Source of the DNA: Pseudoips prasinana
Taxonomy: Eukaryota > Arthropoda > Insecta > Lepidoptera > Nolidae
Length of the DNA stretch: 64,000 bases
Assembly (NCBI GenBank): GCA_951640165.1
Contig: OX621257.1
Span: forward strand, 8,257,201-8,321,200
Reading direction: 5' to 3'
Below, piece by piece: positions 42,165 through 52,509 of the stretch. How positions within the stretch are numbered: position 1 is the stretch's first letter; each line of letters begins with the position of its first letter. The notes beneath the pieces are model-generated. The model searched no databases. It worked only from the letters and a program-made list of their open reading frames with translations, and was not told the DNA's origin. The position numbers and the translations under genes were made by a program.

Positions 42165-43860
42165 TGATTAGAGAATCGCGAGCACCAGCGTGACCACCTC
42201 CATGACCCTTACTTTGCAATCGTATCGATAATAAAATGATATTACCACTCGCATCTCCCCGCCAGTAACCACCAAGAGACGAGGTTCTAACCTCAAAGAG
42301 GGCGTGGGTAATTACATACATACATAGACTCACGCCTGTTTTCCAGAGGGGTAGGCAGAGACAACGGATTTCCATTTGTCACGATCTTTGCATACTTCTT
42401 TTGCCTCGATTACTGTCATTATATTCTTCATACATGCTCGCCGGTTTAGGGTACTTCTGACCTGCCCTTTCTTGAGAACATCTCCAATTTGGTCAGAGAA
42501 TGTTCGACGTGGTCTTCCCCTTCCGGTTGTCCCATTCACACAGGCCAGGTATACTTCTTCTGTCAATCTTCTTTCATTCATCCTTTCTAAATGGCCAAAC
42601 CATCTCAGCATGCCTTTTTCAATCTTTGTGACTACCTCCTCTTTCACACCACAACGCTCTCTTACATCAGTATTTCGAATTCTGCCTCTCAGTCACACCA
42701 CACATACTTCTCAGAGCTCTCATTTCCACTGCATTTATTTTACTTTCATTCTTTTTCTGCCATACCCAACTTTCACTTCCATACATTAAAGTTGGCACTA
42801 ACACTCCATCGTGCACGGCTAGTCGAGCCTTCTTTGATACTTGCCGGCTACTCATAGAGGCGTGTAGTGCCCCATTCACTCTGTTCCCTGCATTTACTCT
42901 TCTAACAATATCTTTTTCATATTTCCCATCTCTCGTAAACAAAGTTCCCAAATATACAAACTCATTCACCTGTTCGACTTTCTCTCCTCCAATCACAATA
43001 TCACACGCTGTCGTGTATTCACCCCTCTCAAATACCATTACTTTCGTCTTACCTACATTCATGCATACTTGTTACCATCACCTGCAACTCGTCCGCCGAT
43101 GATGCAAGTAAAACTTGATCATCAGCGTAAAGCAGACATTTGATGAGTAACTCATTCATCCTTACACCGCATTCACTTTCTTTCAAATCTTTTAAACAGC
43201 TATCCATGAATAGGTTAAACAACCACGGTGACGCTACACATCCCTGTCTAACACCCTGTTGGATGCTAAACCACTCGGTGTATGACCCGTTAATCCTCAC
43301 GCAAGCTCTGGAATCCCTATAAAGAGCTTTTTTCAGTGCTTGAACAAGGTTGTCGTTCAACCCATACATGGACAGTACCGACCATAGTTCACTCCTCAAC
43401 ACTCTATCGTAGGCCTTTTCTAAGTCTACGAAGGCACAGTAAACCTTTTGGTTTTTGCCCAAAAACTTCTCTACTATGCTTCGCAAAGAAAAGACCTGAT
43501 CCGTGCATCCCATTCCTTTCCGAAAACCCGCCTGTGCATCCCATATTTTCGCATCGGTTTCTTTCACAACTCTTTCAACCAATACTTTTGCATACAACTT
43601 ACCAACGACGCTGAGCAGACTAATGCCCCTATAGTTTTAACAGTCTTGCCGTGAGCCTTTCCCTTTGTAAAGAGGTACGATGACAGCCTTGCACCAATCA
43701 GTTGGCACTTGGCAGGTGGTATAGCATAAATTGAAAAGGCTGCACAGCTGACTCGCTATGACGCCATGTCCTGGTTAATTAGTTTGTATTTTTATATTTC
43801 AAGACGGTTTGAACCCACGCTCGCTTCTACAATGAAGCAGTAAAAGCTAACTGCGTACGT
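42165..43860 (+). mobile_element. SINE-J split by a LINE
   Basis: 42165-42314 holds a tRNA-like head (ATCTCCCCGCCAGTAACCAC, GGTTCTAACC). 43776-43860 continues TTAGTTTGTATTTTTATATT, GGTTTGAACCCACGCTCGC, AGCAGTAAAAGCTAACTGCG. The undivided copy lies inverted at 46012-46330. The split is flanked by TAATTA on both sides. Confidence 0.7.
42315..43775 (-). pseudogene. RTE-like LINE, reverse transcriptase to 3' end
   Basis: The minus-strand frames in order give: WCKAVIVPLYKGKGS and NYRGISLLSVVGKLYAKV (shifted), then KIWDAQAGFRKGMGCTDQVF, AFVDLEKAYDRV, FSIQQGVRQGCVASPWLFN and LLYADDQVLLASSADE (YADD catalytic box). After a frameshift follow VNEFVYLGTLFTRDGKYEKD and LVPTLMYGSESWVWQKK; after another, [20 protein letters not shown] and [18 protein letters not shown]. 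The (TACA)n-like tail is at 42315-42328. This is target-primed retrotransposition machinery with the endonuclease end missing (5' truncation) and at least three frameshifts, so it is dead. The RTE-like assignment is from motif memory. Confidence 0.85.
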
Positions 43861-44021
43861 AATGTTTTAAAATATAAAATATTTGAGAAAGTTTGATACT
43901 ATGATACACCGTGAAGTAAACAATTTTTTTCAATACTTTTGCAAACAAACATAGATTAGATATATGTAGGTCTATAATTTTATTTGTACCCTTTTTGTGA
44001 ATAACCCTATTTACAAATAAG

Positions 44022-44290
44022 GGCCTGTTGGCGTGGTTGGCAAATGCTTGCTTTTCACGCCGGAGGTTGTGCCTTTGAATCCCACCCAGGACAGATATCT
44101 GTGTGCATGAACATGTCTCTTTGTCCTGAGTCTGGGTATAATTATCATATAAGTATGTATTTACAAAAGGAAAGTAGTATAATTATGTATGTAGTATATC
44201 AATTATCTGGTTTTAATACTACCAGCTCTGCTCAGTTTAGGATCAGATGGCCATGTGTAAATAATGTCCCAGGATATTATTATTATTGAA
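44022..44290 (+). mobile_element. SINE-B, full length
   Basis: GGCCTGTTGGCGTGGTTGGC, TTTGAATCCCACCCAGGACA, and the end GTCCCAGGATATTATTATTA. Confidence 0.85.
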
Positions 44291-44377
44291 TGCTGTCTTC
44301 GAAACAAATGGCATCACCCCTTTGCCCTGTCTCTTTATAAAATCTGCGTATATTATAGACGAAGCAATATCATCATC

Positions 44378-44534
44378 ATCATATCAACCGAAAGATCTCC
44401 ACAAGTGCCGGTCTTGCACTATTCGCATCCAGCAGTTTCCAGCGACCCGCACAAGATCATCGGTCCATCTTGTAGGGGGCCTGCCCACGCTGCGACTTCC
44501 GCTTCGTTGTCGCCACCCGAGAACCCAGCAATAT
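44378..44534 (-). pseudogene. RTE LINE 3' end, inverted to its neighbour
   Basis: (CATCAT)n start, GCAGTTTCCAGCGACCCGCA, CATCGGTCCATCTTGTAGGG. It is the reverse complement of about 45170-45335 in the adjoining copy. Confidence 0.75.
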
Positions 44535-44559
44535 AACAAGTCGAAAATTGGATTTTGTG

Positions 44560-45335
44560 CGTTTAACTATTAGTCATGGCTGAGACCCTAAAAGACATCG
44601 GTACAATGCTCGATGGCCTCATTAGAGTCTCTCAACAAGTGGGTCTGAAAATAAACATGGATAAGACGAAAGTCATATCAAACATCCATGTTGCACCCAC
44701 TCTAGTTAAGGTTGGAGATTCTGCAGTCGAAGTTGTAGAGAATTATATTTACCTAAGACAGACCATCCAACTAGGTAGGTCCAACTTCGAGAAGGAGGTC
44801 AATCGTAGAATCCAACTCGGCTGGGCGGCGTTCGGGAAGCTACGTAATATGTTCTCGTCCCAAATACCGCAGTGTCTCAAGTCGAAACAAGACCAGTGAT
44901 GACTTATGGAACAGAGACGAGGTCGCTCACTATGGGCCTTATCAGGCGGCTCAAGGTCACATAAAGAGCAATGGAAAGGGCTATGCTTGGAGTTTTCCTG
45001 CGAGATCGAATCAGAAATGTTGATATCCGCAGGCGAACCAAAGTAACCGACATAGCCGTAAGAATTGCCAAGCTGAAGTGGCAGTGGGCAGGGCACATAG
45101 CTCGTAGAACCGACAGCCGCTGGGGCAGAAAGGTTCTCGAGTGGCGACCACGAACCGGAAGACGCAGGGGGCAGGCCAGGCAGGGCAGGCCTGGGCAGGC
45201 CCCCTACAAGATGGACCGATGATCTAGTGGGGTCGCTGGAAATCGCTGGATGCGGATATCGCAAGACCGGCAATTGTGGAGATCTTTGGGAGGGCCTTTG
45301 TCCAGCAGTGGACGTCTTTCGGCTGATATGATGAT
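44560..45335 (+). pseudogene. RTE LINE, C-terminal half
   Basis: It reads MAETLKDIGTMLDGLIRVSQ, QVGLKINMDKTKVISN, VEVVENYIYLRQTIQ, FEKEVNRRIQLGWAAFGK and IPQCLKSK. After a deletion or shift near 44897 it continues MERAMLGVFLRDRIRNVD, KLKWQWAGHIARRTD and RKVLEWRPRTGRR. A repeated GGGCAGGCC block at 45165-45200 causes another shift. The 3' end CCTTTGTCCAGCAGTGGACG and TGATATGATGATGA is intact. This is the C-terminal side of an RTE reverse transcriptase. It lies in the intron upstream of the exon at 45480, in the same direction. Confidence 0.85.
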
Positions 45336-45479
45336 GAAGAACTATTATGTCCTTTTTACAAGTATCCCTTTTTCCTTTTTACAAGTATTCCCTTTTACAA
45401 TAAATATTCGAATCATTGTAGGAAAATGAGGAATTCGTTTGTATTATGAAAATAGTATTTACTAAATGTTCTATTGCAG

Positions 45480-45574
45480 ATATCAACAGATTTGCGCCCG
45501 GAGTTACGACGGCCAGTACAAATTCTTCAACAACTATTGTGAAATGGCGTACGAGAATTGTAACACTTGGAAAA
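45480..45574 (+). CDS. Kazal-like exon, core of the domain
   Basis: The acceptor TTCTATTGCAG ends at 45479 and the donor GTAAGC starts at 45575. The coding frame (1 base, 31 codons, 1 base) reads YQQ then ICARSYDGQYKFFNNYCEM, AYENCNTWK. With the exon at 40230 the cysteine spacing is C-x6-C-x9-C-x14-C-x6-C. DG, the FxNxC turn and CxM match Kazal features (classically CGSDG...YxNxC). The sixth cysteine is expected in the next exon, which must start with two bases to complete the last codon. Another frame is also open here (ORF 45446-45640), but it reads across the donor and lacks family features. I found no convincing next exon in the rest of the window. Confidence 0.7.
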
Positions 45575-45629
45575 GTAAGCAATAGTAATGAATTATTAAT
45601 ACTAATGTCCTCCTATACTATTGGAAAGA

Positions 45630-45830
45630 AGCGCTCATAGTTAGATGCTCTCACGTTAAGCAACTTGGCTCGGGGTCAGTCCATAGATGGGTGACCGCCA
45701 AATTAGTTTAATTTCTGGGTGACTACGTGCTTTGATTAGGCCACGGTCGTTAAACTATGTTACTTACTTATCGTATGGGCAAAGGTTACCCTAGTGTCAG
45801 AGTTGTTGAATCTTCATACAACTATTTGTG
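45630..45830 (-). repeat. Family H repeat, partial
   Basis: AGATGCTCTCACGTTAAGCA, GGGTCAGTCCATAGATGGGT, CGTGCTTTGATTAGGCC and ACCCTAGTGTCAGAGTTGTT; mixed order suggests rearrangement. Confidence 0.45.
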
Positions 45831-45844
45831 TAACTCATATGTTA

Positions 45845-46560
45845 TGTTAGTCTAGCGGTAGCGTTTTCAGCCGTAGATAACGAGGTCCAGGGTTTAAATC
45901 CAGCAATAAGTAATTTAGGATATTTCCGTAAAAAGAATCAGCCCAACGTCTGGGAGTTGGCGGTATTATATACACTTACCTCTGAGAGCACCGAAAGCCG
46001 TCAGTTTTTTTTTTTAACATGACGTATGCAGTTAGCCTAACGGCTTTTACTGCTTCACCGGACTATAGAGGTGAGCGTGGGCTCTAACCGTCTAGCAAAT
46101 CACAACTACAAACTAAGTACCCGCGCCGGAGGGCACCCCCTTTGGGATTCGAACCTCGACTCTGGGCGGTTACTGGCGGGGAGATGCTAGAGGGCGTATC
46201 GTTTTAGGGATGTTTTGTGCAACTTTCGCTCTACGATAATACGCGACGCGGGCCGCTCTTCCGTGTTAGGTCCGGAGAGGGCATTTCATCGAATCGAATG
46301 CAAACTAAGGGTTATGGAGGACGCTGGTGGTCGCTACGCGTTCGCGGTCGTACTCTTGATCCGTTAGTCCTGTACCTAATCTCTTTTCGGTTGTGTTGCT
46401 AGTCGTTCCATCGGACCATGGGAGTGACGGAACAAAAATTGCCTCTGTTTGCACATACACTTGTGCACTGTAATTTGTCCTGCGCAGTTGGCTAGTTTCC
46501 ATTGAGACTGGCCGCTGTGGTCGAAATTCGGCTTGAAGGACATTATTATTATTATATAAC
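45845..46560 (+). mobile_element. SINE-D split by SINE-J
   Basis: The head GTTAGTCTAGCGGTAGCG and body to GAGAGCACCGAAAGCCGTCA run to 46003. SINE-J follows to about 46330. Then the SINE-D body returns (GTTCGCGGTCGTACTCTTGA, ATCGGACCATGGGAGTGACG, TGTGCACTGTAATTTGTCC) and ends GACATTATTATTATT at 46553. Confidence 0.65.
46012..46330 (-). mobile_element. SINE-J, unbroken copy
   Basis: On the minus strand: CTAGCATCTCCCCGCCAGTA, GAGGTTCGAATCCCAAAG (GGTTCGAATCC, a perfect B-box core), CTCACCTCTATAGTCCGG and a poly-A end (the T-run at 46006-46016). Confidence 0.7.
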
Positions 46561-46615
46561 GTCAGCCGGCAGAGGCGGTGATCACTTACCATCAGATATC
46601 TCGCTATTATATATA

Positions 46616-47037
46616 AAAAACCGGCCAAGTGCGAGTCGGACTCGCCCATGAAGGGCTCCGTAGCAGCAAGTATTTCAGTTGATTAAATGAAAGCAAATTG
46701 TGGTTTACGATTTATGACGTATTAAAAAAAAACTACTTGCTAGATCTCGTTCAAACCAATTTTCGTTGTTAGTTTGTATGGTATTGTACATCATATATTT
46801 TTTTAGTTTTTTCATTCTCCTATTTTAGAAGTTACAGGGGGGGGGGGGACACTCATTTTACCACATTATTGTTCTTTTTCTTAATGCGGTTCACCGAATA
46901 CAAAGTTACAAAGTTTCAACAGTAAAGCTCTTATAGTTTCGGAAAAAAGTGGCTGTGCCATACGGACGGATAGACAGACATACATGACGAATCTATAAGG
47001 GTTCCGTTTTTTGCCATTGGCTACGGAACCTTAAAAA
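46616..47037 (+). repeat. Family K repeat, near full length
   Basis: Starts AAACCGGCCAAGTGCGAGTC. It holds TTACAGGGGGGGGGGGGACA and ends in a hairpin GGGTTCCGTTTTTTGCC / GGCTACGGAACC. Non-coding. Confidence 0.75.
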
Positions 47038-47052
47038 TATGTTACAGCTTCA

Positions 47053-47280
47053 AGAACTAGACAGCCACATACACACTGCTACATATAAAGCTAAACTTTT
47101 TCAGTATAAGCTGATCTCACGCTGTATAGGATTTCCATACAATGAGAGTTTAGCTTATATTGACAATTGCTATAAAGTTCCAGTATAAGCTGATCCCGTG
47201 TTGTATAGGATTTCTATACAATGAGAGGTCAGCTTATATTGGAAATGTATTGCTTGACATGTAGCCGTGTGTACAAGTCG
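47053..47280. mobile_element. MITE with tandemly doubled core
   Basis: The outer GCTACATATAAAGCTA pairs loosely with GCTTGACATGTAGCC. The core AGTATAAGCTGATC...AGCTTATATT occurs twice. It is the same family as 20643-20768. Confidence 0.7.
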
Positions 47281-47299
47281 TGTACACAGTAAACCAAAT

Positions 47300-47525
47300 A
47301 AATCAGAAATAATATTTAATTCTTATCTTAATATCGACAGAATCATTCAGACAAGATGTATTAAAATATATTTTGAACTATAAACTTCGCTAATTAGACT
47401 TATAAATAATCTCTTTGAGAATAACTTAAAGAAGCTAGCTAATTAACTAAAATCATTACTATCATAAAGCATAACATTTAATTTATGATAGTAATGACTT
47501 TAGTTAATTAGCCAGCTTTCCTATG
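47300..47525. mobile_element. Foldback element related to 23383
   Basis: ATTCAGACAAGATGTATTAA, and an inverted TAACTAAAATCATTACTATC / GATAGTAATGACTTTAGTTA pair. Confidence 0.6.
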
Positions 47526-48409
47526 TACCGCTTTTGTAAAGACAACGCCCGCAAAAGGAAACTGAACGCCTTCAATTATTCCAGAGCAATAAAATGAAAT
47601 CGTATAAGACTACGATTTTAAAACTACAATCTTAAACCTATTACGGTATTGTTTGTTCCAATTTAAACCTTATTCTAATACCTAATTAAATTTCTAAAAT
47701 AACAAAACTGTAGACTAAAACCTACTACTTAACTTATTTTACTAATTAATAATAAAGAAACATTAGTTACTTTTTATATTTAATCTGTGTATCGCCATTC
47801 ATTGAGTGAAGTGTTGTATGCAATGAACGGGATTACCGTCCGTTCACTCGCAGGTCCCGCTCATCGCGACATTTTTTTGCATATCATGCACTCGACGGAA
47901 AATTACGCTACTGACTATTACACTACTGACGATTACGCTCCTAATTTTTTTACAATCTAATAATTTAAATATATATTAAATTGTACCAACGCGTATATTA
48001 TTATAAAAAAACGCCGTATATTAATATAAAGTGTGTTAGTGTTTAAACCACACTTGGGGTTTCTTTTTTACGGAGTATGCCGTATAACATAACTACTCCA
48101 CGTCTCCGAAAATCATTCCACCTCATCAGTTCCGGAACTCCATCTACATCCCTTAAGACTGCGCCGGACATCACGACACTACTACCAGGGGAGTGGTATT
48201 TTAAATTGTCAGATCGTACCCGAAATCGAGTGATAAACCTACGACCCTCCTACCTAACTTTTATATCTAGACATGCGGCAGCGTGTCAAGCCAAGTTTAT
48301 TTTTTTCTTCTTCTGTAATATTTTTTTTTATTATTCTTTAGTCTTTTTCTTCTACCGACCTACAAAATTTTCTATACTTCGTGGAAACGCGACAAAACGT
48401 TATTCCTAT
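47526..48409. other. Unrecognised; one open frame without features
   Basis: A 151-codon frame (48077-48532) starts MPYNITTPRLRKSFHL and runs into SINE-C sequence. No motif is recognisable, so I do not call it a gene. Confidence 0.35.
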
Positions 48410-48590
48410 GTCGCGGGGTACTTTACAAACATACATATAATAGACGGACACAAATTACAATTACATCCAGACTCTGAACTAGATGTTCTGAGTCTGGATG
48501 TTATTTGTGACGTTTATGGGTCACACAAATAGTTATCCGGCGTGGTTATCGAACCCGGGAAATGAAGCGTCGAGGCAACTCGTGCAGTAT
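48410..48590. mobile_element. SINE-C, rearranged
   Basis: CGCGGGGTACTTTACAAAC and GACGGACACAAATTACA (minus orientation), then TTCTGAGTCTGGATGTTATT (plus), then ACACAAATAGTTATCCGGCG (minus). There are two direction changes within 180 bp. Confidence 0.6.
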
Positions 48591-48696
48591 TACTACAAAC
48601 ATTTTCTGACTATTTATAACCGCTTTTTTAAAATTTACGTGAATACAAACTTTTTTTTATTTAACTGCGGAGATAAAGCATCTTCCTTTCTTAAAT

Positions 48697-48945
48697 TGAC
48701 GGGTCTGTGGGCGTGGTTGGTAAATGTTTTCCTTCCACGTCGCAGGTCATGGGTTCGATTCCCACCCAGGACATGTCTGTTTGTCCTGAGTCTGGGTGTA
48801 ATTATCTATATAAGTATGTATGCACAAAAGAAAAGTAGTATATTATGTAATTTATCAGTTATCTGGTATCTATAGTACGAGGTCTGCTTACTTTGGAATC
48901 AGATGGCCGTGTGTGAATAATGTCCCAGGGTATTAGTATTATTTC
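48697..48945 (+). mobile_element. SINE-B, near full length
   Basis: GACGGGTCTGTGGGCGTGGT, GGGTTCGATTCCCACCC, GTCCCAGGGTATTAGTATTA; 20 bases after the B box are deleted. Confidence 0.8.
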
Positions 48946-50180
48946 TTTTTGATTATTTTTTACATATTAATAATTACAAAATTGATGTAAAACAACAATA
49001 ATATATGAATAAATATGCATACAATAGGGTTCCTCCTGCGGCGGAGCGTGACGTCCTAGGCCGCCGGTGGTCAGGACCACAGAGAAAGGAACCTCCTCAC
49101 AATGCGTGCCGTTCCCATAGTTGCTCCTTTTGTATCCGACCTTTAAACCCCTTAATATTATTATTATTATTAAATCGTGGCAACGGACTTGCGGCCCATC
49201 TGGCATAGCGAGTTTTAACGCGCGGTGATCACTTAGGCGATTAACACACTGCCACGCACAACGCTGCGTGTTGCATGAAGACGCATCTACGTGCGTACTT
49301 GCGGGAGTGCAGATCTGCATCTGGGTTTTTACGGGTTCACGCGTTATGTTGCAGTCAGGATCACATATGTTAGTATGAAATGTATTTGATGTTAATCTAG
49401 TATTTAAATTATTTTATCTAATTGAAATTGTATGAATCTCATTTATATTATTATTTTGTGATTTAATGCTATTTTTTTTTCGACATACTTAGGTACATAT
49501 TTCTATCTTCTTCACTATATTAATTTTTTTTTATTTGTATTATTAATGTATTTAGTTTATCAAATATCTGTTATTTCATTTCATTTTGTTATAGTATGTA
49601 ATGGGGGTTAACTATCCTTGGACCCCACAGTCGGGCGCTATCAGAATATCAGCGCTGTCGCAATATTGCGAGGGCCAATGCTGAGATAGATGCCTTTTCA
49701 CCTAGAACGGACTAGTGAATATTAAGTATAAGATTTCCATTGTTTGTTTGTCTGTTATTGTTTAATTTCATTGTTATGTCCGTCCTGGTAACGAATAAAT
49801 GATTTTTTCTTTCTTTCTTTATGTTGCATGGTTTTGATTCATAGCGGCTCTAGCTCATTTCATTCAATGAAGTTGGCTGTGGTGACAGATACACGTCAAA
49901 CCCTCGTCAAAATCATGCACGGCACTGCGGGGCCCGGTTGGTGTGCTCGCCCCGCACTCACGCGCAGGGTTGCATGTTTCTCCGCCTGTAGGCGCGTGAT
50001 CTGCAACACTGCGCGTGAATACGTTTTCTGTGTATTGCACTACGCGTGTTTTCTATATAAACACAGATACTTGGGAAGACGCAATCCCGCGCTACGCTGC
50101 ATGATGCGGTGCAGTATGCGAATCGCTTTACCAGTTACCATCAGCTGTCTCGCTTGCTCTATTGCTTACCTATTATATAA
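48946..50180. other. Mostly unrecognised
   Basis: GC-richer parts at 49190-49340 and 49830-50165 share GTGATCACTTA / TTACCATCAG-type edges with 46575 and 59300. A CTTTCTTTCTTT tail after AATAAATGA at 49795 looks like a LINE 3' end. Open frames here (such as 49828-50211) run into the Helitron and have no features. Confidence 0.35.
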
Positions 50181-50495
50181 TAGCTGTGCCCCGCGGTTTT
50201 ACCCGCGTTAAACTTTATATATTATCACAGCTCCTCCCCCTTAGGTGATAGCGTGATAATATGTAGCCTATATGTTGTCTCGACCTCTTAGTAATATTCG
50301 TGCAAAATTTTAAGTAAATCCATGCAGCACTTTTTGAGTTTAGCCCGGACATACATACAGACAAACAGATAAAAATTCTAAAAACTATATTTTTGGCTTC
50401 GATATCGATTGTAGATCACTTCCCAATATCCTTTTTAAAAAATATTCAATGTACAGTTTTGACTTTTCTACGATTTTATAATATGTATAGATAGA
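50181..50495 (-). mobile_element. Helitron-like element, long form
   Basis: TAGCTGTGCCCCGCGGTTTT, ACAGCTCCTCCCCC, TTGAGTTTAGCCCGGACAT and GATATCGATTGTAGATCA. Confidence 0.7.
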
Positions 50496-50815
50496 TAAAA
50501 AAATATGCTGTCGCTAGAAAACGAGGCAGTCACGTACAAGTCGTATACAATGTAAACGAAATAAAACCAAAATGTGAGTAAATGTAGTTTACATTTTTTA
50601 TCTCGGCGTTGTGTCGGCAATTCACTTTCAGTGTTTTATCTGTTACAGTAAGATAACATTTTAGTACAGGGATTTCGCCGTAAGTAGTAACTACATAGCG
50701 TAACGTATGTTCTTTTATATTATGCCTGTATAATAAAAACAGTCAAGTGCGAGTCGGACTTGCGCACGAAGGGTTCCGAATCAATATCTATAAAAACAGC
50801 AAAAAATATCTTGTA

Positions 50816-51397
50816 TCTTGGGACATTATTCACACACGGTCATCTGATCCCAAACTAAGTATAGCTTGTACTATGGATACTAGATAACGAATTATTATTA
50901 TTATTACGGCCAAAGAACCAACAAATATTTGATCCCAACAAATATTTAATCCCAACAATATATAATCAAATGCCCTGGCTCAGAAGAGAGAATTAGTAAA
51001 TTTTCGCTTAAAAAGAAGTTGAGACAAATATTGCTTACCTAGTTAGCTGATACCTTAAAAGCTTGATACAACTGTCAACGAACATCACCATGTAACCAAC
51101 TAAAAGTACTTATAGTTGTGCAATAGTTCTTTACGAATACGTAGAATGTTATGTATATGTACCTAATCTAAGGAACACTATTATGTAACGAGCGCTAATC
51201 CCGCCGACAAACTGTTACACAGTTTGGTGGGTTAAAATATAATGTAATGGTTTTTGTTCCAAATAAATGATTTATTTATTTATTGATATACTACTTTTCT
51301 TTTGAATACTCAGACTCAGAATGAAATAGACACGTTCATGCACACAAATATCTGTCCTGGGTGGGAATCGACCCCGCGACCTGCGGCGTGAAAGGTA
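50816..51397 (-). mobile_element. SINE-B split by a LINE-like tail, inside family K
   Basis: The 3' end GGGACATTATTCACACACGG lies at 50819. The body is cut at about 50890 and resumes at 51286 (ATACTACTTTTCTTTTGAAT). The head GGGTCGATTCCCACCC is on the minus strand. Confidence 0.75.
50890..51285 (+). mobile_element. Unassigned retroelement tail in SINE-B
   Basis: GGCCAAAGAACCAACAAATA, CTAATCCCGCCGACAAACTG, TTTGGTGGGTTAAAATATAA, ending AAATAAATGATTTATTTATT. A simple T/A repeat ending suggests a LINE 3' UTR. Confidence 0.45.
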
Positions 51398-51679
51398 AAA
51401 TACACATATAAAAATCACATTAGTTGTATGAAGGTCCCCATATATATTTATTTTGTTCTATTTTTTAGTATTTGTGTTACAGCGGCAACAGATGTATGTG
51501 TACATCATCTGTGAAAGTTACACGGTTAACTATCACGGTTCATGAGATTCAGCCTAGTGACAGACGGACAGACAGAGAGGCAATAGATTCTTAGTACTAA
51601 AGTCTCGCTTTACCCTTTACGTACGGCACCCTAAAAACTGAATGAACACCGGGACAAATAATGCTATTGCATATGTATT

Positions 51680-51880
51680 TCTTCATCATCATGTTAGCCG
51701 TAGGATGTCCACTGCTGGACAAAAGCCTCTCCAAAAGATTTCCACAATGGAGTTGTGTCCATCATTTGGAGGGATATGCCATAATCGCTACGCTTGGCAG
51801 ACGGCATGGCGATTGCAATTAAGTTCACTTTCAATTGGGGAAATTTGTCAGATTGGGCATCTGGCGTCTACCTACATGTA
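51680..51880 (-). mobile_element. Family G tail plus half of the 28072-type MITE
   Basis: 51680-51820 has ATCATCATGTTAGCCG, GATGTCCACTGCTGGACAAA, ATGGAGTTGTGTCCATC. 51822-51880 has the MITE right half (GATTGGGCATCTGGCGTC). Confidence 0.6.
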
Positions 51881-51965
51881 TTTATTGAGGTATTTATTTG
51901 TAAGCTTATTAATATTCTTTTGTCTACTGGGTTTTAAAAATAACCTACACACACTTCTACTTTCA

Positions 51966-52020
51966 TTATCCTGGGACATTATTCACACACGGCCATGTGA
52001 TCCCAAATTTGTAAATACAT
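51966..52020 (-). mobile_element. SINE-B 3' fragment
   Basis: CTGGGACATTATTCACACAC and GGCCATGTGATCCCAAA. Confidence 0.6.
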
Positions 52021-52028
52021 ACTGCAAG

Positions 52029-52222
52029 TGCTTGACTGCACGTGTGGCGCAGCGGCTAAGACAGTCGCCTCGCCGCTTCATGTCGCGGGTTCGAGTCCCG
52101 CGACGGACAACTATTTGTGTGACCCATAAATAATTGTTCTGAGTCTGAATGTAATTTATGTCCGTCTATTAAATATGTTTGTAAAGTACAGGGATTTGAT
52201 TCCCTAGTGCCGGCGTGGTCTT
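52029..52222 (+). mobile_element. SINE-C, full length
   Basis: CTGCACGTGTGGCGCAGCGG, GGGTTCGAGTCCCGCG, TATTAAATATGTTTGTAAAG and GATTTGATTCCCTAGTGCC. Confidence 0.85.
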
Positions 52223-52242
52223 TAAAGAAAATACTGATATAG

Positions 52243-52362
52243 ATATAGACCCAGACTCAGAACAAACAGACATGTCCATGCACATAAATGCGTGGGTATC
52301 AAACTCACAACCTACGGCGTGAAGGTAAGTATTTACCAACCACGCCAACAGTCCTTCATACT
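52243..52362 (-). mobile_element. SINE-B head half
   Basis: On the minus strand: GACTGTTGGCGTGGTTGG, GTAGGTTGTGAGTTTG and GTGCATGGACATGTCTG. Confidence 0.65.
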
Positions 52363-52509
52363 ATCACTCCTCTCGCGGGTCTTTAGGAAGAGATTTCATA
52401 AGAAATGAGCAGAGCATTTGTACTCTTTCTAATCAATTTGTTATATTTGCATTTATTTTACATCAACGTAATATTATATAATAACAAAAAAATATTACTT
52501 TTATAGACT

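Larger units (their letters stand above)
40381..45479 (+). other. Intron between the two Kazal-like exons
   Basis: It begins GTAAGTTACT and ends TTCTATTGCAG, length 5,099 bp. It holds SINE-C, SINE-A, two hairpins, a LINE remnant, SINE-J split by a LINE, SINE-B and two RTE pieces in opposite orientation. None of these crosses a splice site. Confidence 0.65.
50735..51640 (+). repeat. Family K split by SINE-B
   Basis: K starts CAGTCAAGTGCGAGTCGGAC, breaks near 50816, and resumes at about 51398 with ATATAAAAATCACATTAG, CATCATCTGTGAAAGTTACA and GGCACCCTAAAAACTG. Confidence 0.65.

Noticed and set aside
42376..43614. Open frames of 60-137 codons on the + strand
   Set aside because: Shadows of the minus-strand RTE-like LINE reverse transcriptase.
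45446..45640. 64-codon + strand frame over the second Kazal-like exon
   Set aside because: It is in a different frame from the one that fits the splice phase and cysteine pattern, and reads through the donor site.
48077..48532. 151-codon open frame on the + strand
   Set aside because: No recognisable motif, a poly-T-coded F-rich stretch, and the last third lies in SINE-C sequence.
49828..50211. 127-codon open frame on the + strand
   Set aside because: It runs into the Helitron-like element; its length is explained by locally high GC. No family features.
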